DNA of 10,909 nucleotides from Gammaproteobacteria bacterium CG22_combo_CG10-13_8_21_14_all_40_8 (lineage in GTDB: Bacteria > Pseudomonadota > Gammaproteobacteria > Enterobacterales > GCA-002770795). A program made the translations under genes and the position numbers. The stretch spans positions 728 through 11,636 of the forward strand of contig PCTP01000005.1 of NCBI GenBank assembly GCA_002770795.1, given 5' to 3'. Below are positions 6,392 through 10,909 of the stretch, one piece after another. Position 1 is the stretch's first letter, and each line of letters starts with the position of its first letter. Below the pieces are notes generated by a model. That model made no database searches, was not told the DNA's origin, and saw only the letters and a program-made list of their open reading frames with translations.

Positions 6392-8203
6392 ATGACAATC
6401 TATCAAGCACCTATCCAAGACATAAAATTTTTGATTGAAGACGTTTTTGATTTCTATGGCCATTATGCAAAACATCCTGAATATGTTGATGCGACGCCAG
6501 AATTAGTCAATATGGTTTTAGAAGAGTGTGGCAAGTTTTGTACTTCAGAATTGGCTCCCTTGTACCAGAGCGGTGATGACGAGGGATGCACCTTAAAAGA
6601 CGGTAAAGTGACTACGCCTAAAGGTTTTAAAGAAGCTTATAAAATCTATGTTGAGGGCGGGTGGCAATCGCTTTCTCATCCAGTTGAATACGGTGGTCAG
6701 GGGCTTCCTCAATCTTTGGGGTTAATCAAATCGGAAATGATGGGCACCGCGAATTGGTCTTGGAGTATGTATCCTGGGCTAACCTTAGGCGCCATGAATA
6801 CGCTATTAGCTCATGGCGATGAAGAACAAAAACAACGGTATCTAACCAAACTCACCTCAGGAGAGTGGACAGGCACGATGTGCCTTACAGAGCCTCATTG
6901 TGGTACAGATCTTAGTCAGGTTAAAACTAAAGCAACACCACAGGCTGATGGCTCTTATCTTATTTCTGGTACAAAAATATTCATTTCAGCGGGAGATCAT
7001 GATCTAACGGATAATATTATTCATATTGTTTTAGCACGTTTGCCCGATGCACCAGAAGGTATTAAAGGGATTTCTCTGTTTATTGTCCCTAAAGTTCAGG
7101 TGAATGCCGACGGTTCTCTTGGTGATTTCAACCAAGTAAATTGTGGCTCCCTTGAACATAAAATGGGCATTAAAGCTTCCTCAACAGCAGTGCTTAATTT
7201 TGATGAGGCTAAAGGTTTTTTAATTGGTGAACCGAATAAGGGTATGCGCTATATGTTTACCTTCATGAATACCGCTAGAGTAGGTACCGCATTACAAGGT
7301 GTAAGTGCCGCAGAATTAGCCTATCAAAACTCATTACCCTACGCCAAAGAAAGGCTTTCTATGAGAGCTTTAACTGGCCCCAAATACCCTGAAAAAGTAG
7401 CCGATCCGTTGATTGTTCACCCAGATGTAAGACGTATGCTGTTGACACAAAAGGCTATCGCAGAAGGGGGGCGTGCAATGGTCTACTATACCTCTAAAAT
7501 AGTGGACGATATGTCTTTGGCTAAAAATGAGGAAGAATATCAACTATTAGATGAAAAATTAGGTTTTATGACCCCCATTTTAAAGGCATTTTTGACTGAA
7601 TTAGGTTTTGAATCGGCTAATTTAGGTTTACAAGTGTTTGGAGGCCATGGCTACATCAAAGAATGGGGATTAGAGCAAATAGTTCGAGATACTCGTATAT
7701 CAACGCTCTATGAAGGGACTACTGGGATACAAGCCTTGGATTTGCTCGGTAGAAAAATCATGCTACAACGTGGGAAGTCCTTAAATATTTTCGCCATGGA
7801 AGTTTTAAGATTTTGTAAAAACCATAGTTTGATCTCTGATAATCCGCATAAAAGGCGTATGCATCAGTTTATTTGGCCCTTATCTAAAGCGGTTTTAAAT
7901 TGGCAGCAATATACTATTCGCTTGGGATTAAAGGCCAAAAATAATCGTGATATTGTTGGCTCAGCTTCTGTAGATTATTTAATGTATTCAGGTTATGTCA
8001 CCATGGGCTATTTTTGGGCAATGATGGCACAAGTTGCCAACGAAAAAATATCCGAAAAGCCTGACAATATTGAGTTTTACCGCGCTAAGGTCTGCACTGC
8101 AGAGTTCTACTTTAAAAGAATATTCCCGAGAATACATGCACTTAGCCAAACTATGATGGAATCACCAGATAGCCTTATGAAAATGAAGTTGGAAGGCTTT
8201 TAG
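6392..8203 (+). CDS. Acyl-CoA dehydrogenase, long form with extra N- and C-terminal domains
   Basis: The protein has 603 residues, longer than the 380-400 of classic acyl-CoA dehydrogenases. It belongs to the DmdC-like/large-form group, flavoproteins that introduce a trans-2 double bond into acyl-CoA esters during beta-oxidation or related acid degradation. Residues 2-33 resemble the short N-terminal domain of the group (YQAPIQDIKFLIEDVFDFYGHY). The FAD/substrate region CLTEPHCGTD is at 164-173, then TKIFISAGDHD. FGGHGYIKEWGLEQ starts at 416 and YEGTTGIQALDLLGRK holds the catalytic base, E441. Residues about 465-600 form the C-terminal extension. All catalytic features look intact. The start has AGAGA at 6381-6385, a weak ribosome-binding site. 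The gene appears to be a single transcription unit, with an inverted repeat upstream and a hairpin downstream. The chain length or identity of the acyl-CoA is not readable. Confidence 0.9.
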   Translation: MTIYQAPIQDIKFLIEDVFDFYGHYAKHPEYVDATPELVNMVLEECGKFCTSELAPLYQSGDDEGCTLKDGKVTTPKGFKEAYKIYVEGGWQSLSHPVEYGGQGLPQSLGLIKSEMMGTANWSWSMYPGLTLGAMNTLLAHGDEEQKQRYLTKLTSGEWTGTMCLTEPHCGTDLSQVKTKATPQADGSYLISGTKIFISAGDHDLTDNIIHIVLARLPDAPEGIKGISLFIVPKVQVNADGSLGDFNQVNCGSLEHKMGIKASSTAVLNFDEAKGFLIGEPNKGMRYMFTFMNTARVGTALQGVSAAELAYQNSLPYAKERLSMRALTGPKYPEKVADPLIVHPDVRRMLLTQKAIAEGGRAMVYYTSKIVDDMSLAKNEEEYQLLDEKLGFMTPILKAFLTELGFESANLGLQVFGGHGYIKEWGLEQIVRDTRISTLYEGTTGIQALDLLGRKIMLQRGKSLNIFAMEVLRFCKNHSLISDNPHKRRMHQFIWPLSKAVLNWQQYTIRLGLKAKNNRDIVGSASVDYLMYSGYVTMGYFWAMMAQVANEKISEKPDNIEFYRAKVCTAEFYFKRIFPRIHALSQTMMESPDSLMKMKLEGF

Positions 8204-8227
8204 TGATAGAAAAAGGATGTTGAAATA

Positions 8228-8278
8228 ACGAGAACTTGTGAGATTGAAAAATTTCTTATCAAAAGTTCTCGTGTTTTC
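8228..8278 (+). terminator. Probable terminator hairpin after the acyl-CoA dehydrogenase gene
   Basis: ACGAGAACTT at 8228-8237 and AAGTTCTCGT at 8263-8272 are perfect 10-base complements. The stem extends inward by three more pairs (TGA/TCA) after one mismatch, around a loop of about 17 bases. GTTTTCC follows, a short T-run, so Rho-independent termination would be modest. It starts 24 bases after the stop codon. Confidence 0.55.
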
Positions 8279-8339
8279 CAGCGGAATTTAACACATTAGC
8301 TCTTGGTGACCGTTCGTATTTTTTTTGCCAAAAAAGTTG

Positions 8340-8390
8340 TTCAGGGCGGGGGCGTTCAAAATTATTTCAAATAAAAACTATCACCCTGAA
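8340..8390. repeat. Nested inverted repeats upstream of murI
   Basis: TTCAGGG at 8340-8346 pairs with CCCTGAA at 8384-8390. Between them lies a near-perfect small palindrome, TTATTT-c-AAATAA at 8362-8374. The block ends 51 bases before the murI start. It could be a regulator site or a leader/attenuator hairpin; there is no T-run after it. The rest of the 238-base gap is AT-rich, with an eight-T and six-A run at about 8319-8336. Confidence 0.3.
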
Positions 8391-8441
8391 GGAATCTAAT
8401 TTAATATTCACATTGTTTTAAACTAATCTCATATCCTATTT

Positions 8442-9305
8442 ATGGCTGCTGCAATAAATTCAACTCTTTCTCTAAAGAATCAAGCAATAGGTATTTTTGA
8501 TTCAGGGGTGGGTGGGCTCACAGTTGCCAGAGAAATCAGAAAGCTTTTACCCCATGAAGATATCATCTATATAGCCGACTCGGCCAATGCACCCTATGGG
8601 CATAAAACCAGTGATTTTATTCAACAACGTAGTCTTTCCATTACCCAAGCTTTAACTTCCTTCAATGTAAAAGCTGTGGTAGTTGCCTGCAATACCGCCA
8701 CTGTTCATAGCATTGCTATGTTGAGACAAGAGTTTCAATTCCCCATTATTGGTATCGAACCTGGTATAAAACCCGCTATCCTCAAAAGCCAAACTAAAAG
8801 TGTCGCGGTGCTGGCAACAGCACAAACCTTAAAAAGTCATTCTTTTCATCAGTTGAAAGAAAGATTCAAACAAGAAGCGCAGATCCATTTGATCCCTTGC
8901 CTTAATTGGGTGGAAATTATTGAAGAGGGGGATTTATCTTCTCCTCGATTAATCAAGCAAATTGAAGAAACGCTACAAAGTATTCCTGATAAGTATGTAG
9001 ATACCTATGTATTGGGCTGTACCCATTACCCCCTTATCAAAATGCATATCCGCCAAATTTTAGGTCACTCAATACAGATCATTGATACAGGTGAGGCGGT
9101 TGCGTTAGAAGTGAAAAGACGCTTACAAAATGATGCCTTATTAAAGGATGAAATTACAGATGGATGGGAAAGATTCTACTCCACAAGGGCCTCAGCTGCT
9201 GATTGTCAACTTTTGACTGAGATCTGGGGCAAAGAGACAAAAATAGAAAGTTTGAGTATTCAACATCAACCTACTCCCTTTGAAGGTAGTGATGAACGCC
9301 GATAA
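8442..9305 (+). CDS. murI: Glutamate racemase
   Basis: The enzyme has 287 residues and interconverts L- and D-glutamate in the cytoplasm, supplying D-glutamate for peptidoglycan. FDSGVGGLTV is at 19-28 with the conserved D20 and S21, followed by PYGHKT at 51-56. The two catalytic cysteines are C83 in VVACNTATV and C193 in LGCTHYPL, with H195 beside the second. The length fits the family (about 260-290). The start is unambiguous, because an in-frame stop lies at 8424-8426 and ATG 8442 is the only standard start before the conserved core, yet no purine-rich ribosome-binding site precedes it (ATCCTATTT). The MFS gene begins inside the last 14 bases, implying translational coupling. Confidence 0.94.
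   Translation: MAAAINSTLSLKNQAIGIFDSGVGGLTVAREIRKLLPHEDIIYIADSANAPYGHKTSDFIQQRSLSITQALTSFNVKAVVVACNTATVHSIAMLRQEFQFPIIGIEPGIKPAILKSQTKSVAVLATAQTLKSHSFHQLKERFKQEAQIHLIPCLNWVEIIEEGDLSSPRLIKQIEETLQSIPDKYVDTYVLGCTHYPLIKMHIRQILGHSIQIIDTGEAVALEVKRRLQNDALLKDEITDGWERFYSTRASAADCQLLTEIWGKETKIESLSIQHQPTPFEGSDERR
9282..9287 (+). promoter_or_regulatory. Ribosome-binding site of the MFS gene inside murI
   Basis: GAAGGT at 9282-9287 lies within the last codons of murI, four bases before ATG 9292. The frame also offers TTG 9280 and GTG 9289, but these overlap or abut this site, so ATG 9292 is chosen. Confidence 0.6.
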
Positions 9306-10509
9306 AGCCCCCGTAGCGCCCAAAGTGTTTTTACCTCGAGCGGTTATTGTTTTGAGTCTGGTGTCATTTTTAAATGACTCTGCAAGCGAAATGATCACCC
9401 CCTTATTACCCCTCTTCCTGACAGCAACCTTGGGGGCAGGCCCAATGATCATTGGGTTTATTGAAGGTCTTGCAGAAGCTACCGCTAGTTTCCTCAAGTT
9501 CTATTCGGGTCGACTGGCGGATAAGGGCTGGCCAGCCAAGAAACTGGTGTTAAGCGGCTATAGTTTATCTAATTTTTCAAGACCATTAATTGGTTTTGCT
9601 TTAGGTTGGCCATTTGTTTTGATGATGAGATTTTTTGATCGCATTGGAAAAGGGATTCGCTCCTCACCTAGAGACGCAATTATTTCATCGAGTACAGATA
9701 CAGCAAATCGAGGTAAAGCCTTTGGTTTTCAACGAGCACTGGATAATCTAGGTGCGATGGTGGGGCCTTTACTGGCTTATATCTTATTGAGTTATCAGGT
9801 GCAGTTACAACAGGTGTTTTTCATGTCGGTGATCCCTGGTGCATTGGTTCTTTTGCTCTTATGGTTTGGCTTACCCGCATCGGCTCGGGTGCAAGTCCCC
9901 AAAAAATCAATGACTCTACCAAAATGGAGTCAACTCGATGCCCACTTTAAAGGATTATTAGTGGCCAGTGCTGGATTGGCTTTAGCCACAGCTCCCGAAG
10001 TTTTCCTGATATTATGGGCGACAGATAAAGGATTGATTTTGAGTTTTGTGCCTTTAGTTTGGGCGGCTGCCAGTACAGGTAAAGCATTGATTTCGATACC
10101 TGCTGGTCAATTATCTGACAAACTAGGCAGAAAACCCATCCTCGTTCTGGGTTGGAGCCTGAGAGTTGTCACTTTATTACTTTTGGCTTATTACCCTGTC
10201 AGCAATCACTTAATCTGGGTGTTTTTTCTCAGTTACTCAGCTTCTTTGGGATTAACGGAAGGAGCAGAACGTGCGCTAATAGGAGATTTTGCTCCAGAAG
10301 ACTTCAAAGCATCCGCTTTCGGTCTATATCATATGACCAATGGATTATTTGCATTACCCGGAGCGCTATTGTTTGGGACTGTATGGCAATGGTATGGTGG
10401 ATCCAATGCCTTTGTTATGGCGGCATTATTAACACTTTCATCCATCGTCCTGCTATCTATCATGACGGCATCTTCCAAATTACCAACATCTAATGGCAAC
10501 CCAAAATGA
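9292..10509 (+). CDS. Major facilitator superfamily (MFS) transporter
   Basis: The product has 405 residues from ATG 9292 and is an inner-membrane carrier with about 11-12 hydrophobic segments. The N-terminal half has the loop 2-3 motif GRLADKGW at 73-80 and DRIGKGIRSSPRDA at 116-129. A GP-rich segment resembling motif C follows (GFQRALDNLGAMVGPLLA, 145-162). The C-terminal half repeats motif A as GQLSDKLGRKP at 272-282, then GLTEGAERALIGD at 320-332. An acidic residue early in the first membrane segment (FLNDSASEM) together with the DRxGKGxRxxPRDA motif marks a widespread proteobacterial MFS group whose substrate is generally unassigned, so I give none. It overlaps murI by 14 bases and the next ORF by four, which suggests one coupled operon. 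There is no sign of truncation. Confidence 0.87.
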   Translation: MNADKAPVAPKVFLPRAVIVLSLVSFLNDSASEMITPLLPLFLTATLGAGPMIIGFIEGLAEATASFLKFYSGRLADKGWPAKKLVLSGYSLSNFSRPLIGFALGWPFVLMMRFFDRIGKGIRSSPRDAIISSSTDTANRGKAFGFQRALDNLGAMVGPLLAYILLSYQVQLQQVFFMSVIPGALVLLLLWFGLPASARVQVPKKSMTLPKWSQLDAHFKGLLVASAGLALATAPEVFLILWATDKGLILSFVPLVWAAASTGKALISIPAGQLSDKLGRKPILVLGWSLRVVTLLLLAYYPVSNHLIWVFFLSYSASLGLTEGAERALIGDFAPEDFKASAFGLYHMTNGLFALPGALLFGTVWQWYGGSNAFVMAALLTLSSIVLLSIMTASSKLPTSNGNPK

Positions 10510-10766
10510 TGAGTTTAAAAGAAACATTAGGCAATGAAACTTGGTTAAAAGACCATGAGAAGCTGATTAAAGATTTATTCCCAATTCATTGGACGGCAAT
10601 TGATAAATTAAAAAAGCTAAATATTGGCAAAGGCTTAAAGAAATTAGGTATTGATTATAAAACGGAACAGGAATTTGCTCACATCATGATCTTTTTTGAA
10701 AAAATTGGCTTTTTAGAAGCTAAAGATAATTGTGTTAAGGTCTCTACTGAGACAGTAATTCATTAA
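10506..10766 (+). CDS. Small protein of unknown function, possibly winged-helix-like
   Basis: The protein has 86 residues from ATG 10506, or 85 from the adjacent ATG 10509. I do not recognise the family. It is soluble, lysine-rich and predicted mostly helical. The C-terminal half (KTEQEFAHIMIFFEKIGFLEAKDN, then CVKVST) resembles the recognition-helix-plus-wing pattern of winged-helix DNA-binding proteins. This is a reading by eye, not a match. The N-terminal half (LKDHEKLIKDLFPIHWTAIDKLKKLN) could supply the earlier helices. Its ATG overlaps the MFS stop in an ATGA, and there is no strong ribosome-binding site, so it is probably translated by coupling to the transporter. This context would fit a small regulator or accessory factor of the operon, but no function is claimed. 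Confidence 0.65.
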   Translation: MMSLKETLGNETWLKDHEKLIKDLFPIHWTAIDKLKKLNIGKGLKKLGIDYKTEQEFAHIMIFFEKIGFLEAKDNCVKVSTETVIH

Positions 10767-10816
10767 TTATAGATTTAATACTTTTCTCTTCGGTCTATAG
10801 ATTAATAGGGATTTTT

Positions 10817-10825
10817 TGGTATAAT
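10817..10825 (+). promoter_or_regulatory. Extended -10 promoter for the gene beyond the window
   Basis: TGG-TATAAT at 10817-10825 is a full extended -10 element (TGn plus consensus -10). There is no good -35 at the usual distance, as expected of such promoters. Transcription would begin near 10832, giving a leader of roughly 80 bases before the gene that begins just past the window end. Confidence 0.5.
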
Positions 10826-10900
10826 TAGCGACCTTTTTTAAAATTATTTTCATTCAATATCCCATAAAACTAGCTGAAATCATAATAAACGCTACGAATT

Positions 10901-10908
10901 AAAGGAAG
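10901..10908 (+). promoter_or_regulatory. Ribosome-binding site of the next gene
   Basis: AAAGGAAG ends one base before the window edge. With usual spacing, a rightward start codon should occur within the next ten bases. The gene itself is not visible. Confidence 0.55.
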
Positions 10909-10909
10909 T

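Noticed and set aside
9192..9497. Open frame of 101 codons on the minus strand at the murI/MFS junction
   Set aside because: It is antisense to two well-supported genes and has no ribosome-binding site or family motif.
10152..10493. Open frame of 113 codons on the plus strand within the MFS gene
   Set aside because: It is a shifted frame inside the C-terminal half of the transporter, whose own frame carries clear MFS motifs to its stop.
1..10909. Mobile elements, CRISPR arrays, toxin-antitoxin or defence systems, tRNA genes
   Set aside because: No transposase, integrase, terminal repeats, spaced identical repeats or tRNA-like cloverleaf were seen, and almost all of the sequence is accounted for by housekeeping-type genes.

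Overview
This window looks like ordinary chromosome of an AT-rich, free-living proteobacterium, most likely a gammaproteobacterium. The supports are an ammonia-dependent NadE and a NudF that both align well from memory with the Escherichia coli proteins, a short NadD-like protein of the type I associate with Vibrio/Shewanella-like genomes, and an HD-GYP protein with an N-terminal DUF3391 region. I cannot name a genus. I saw no tRNA or rRNA gene, insertion sequence, phage gene or CRISPR array.

Layout. Bases 1-340 hold the 3' end of an ATP-grasp (RimK/glutathione-synthase-like) ligase, followed closely by a membrane-anchored SRPBCC protein (355-876). After a 161-base gap with a TATAAT box and a palindrome come a c-di-GMP phosphodiesterase of the HD-GYP class (about 1038-2342) and, 22 bases later, a small protein with a divergent PilZ signature (2365-2775). 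The next two genes run leftward: nadD-like (3370-3909) and nudF (2777-3358). They diverge from nadE (3999-4835), and nudF converges on the PilZ-like gene with one base between the stop codons. An ACT-domain malic enzyme (4871-6196) follows nadE. After a 195-base gap with repeated AAACTG half-sites comes a large acyl-CoA dehydrogenase (6392-8203). A 238-base gap with several inverted repeats precedes murI (8442-9305), an MFS transporter (9292-10509) overlapping it, and a small unidentified protein (10506-10766) overlapping the transporter by four bases. The window ends in a leader with an extended -10 promoter and a ribosome-binding site whose gene lies outside.

How the genes fit together. The centre is a NAD cluster: NadD makes deamido-NAD, NadE amidates it to NAD, NudF removes ADP-ribose from NAD turnover, and the malic enzyme next door uses NAD(P). 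The HD-GYP and PilZ-like genes form a plausible signalling pair, with one protein degrading c-di-GMP and the other perhaps sensing it. The overlaps from murI to the small final ORF suggest one translationally coupled operon. I see no convincing wholly new system. The best leads are the HD-GYP/variant-PilZ pair, the small protein coupled to the MFS gene, and the putative operators upstream of the acyl-CoA dehydrogenase and between nadD and nadE.
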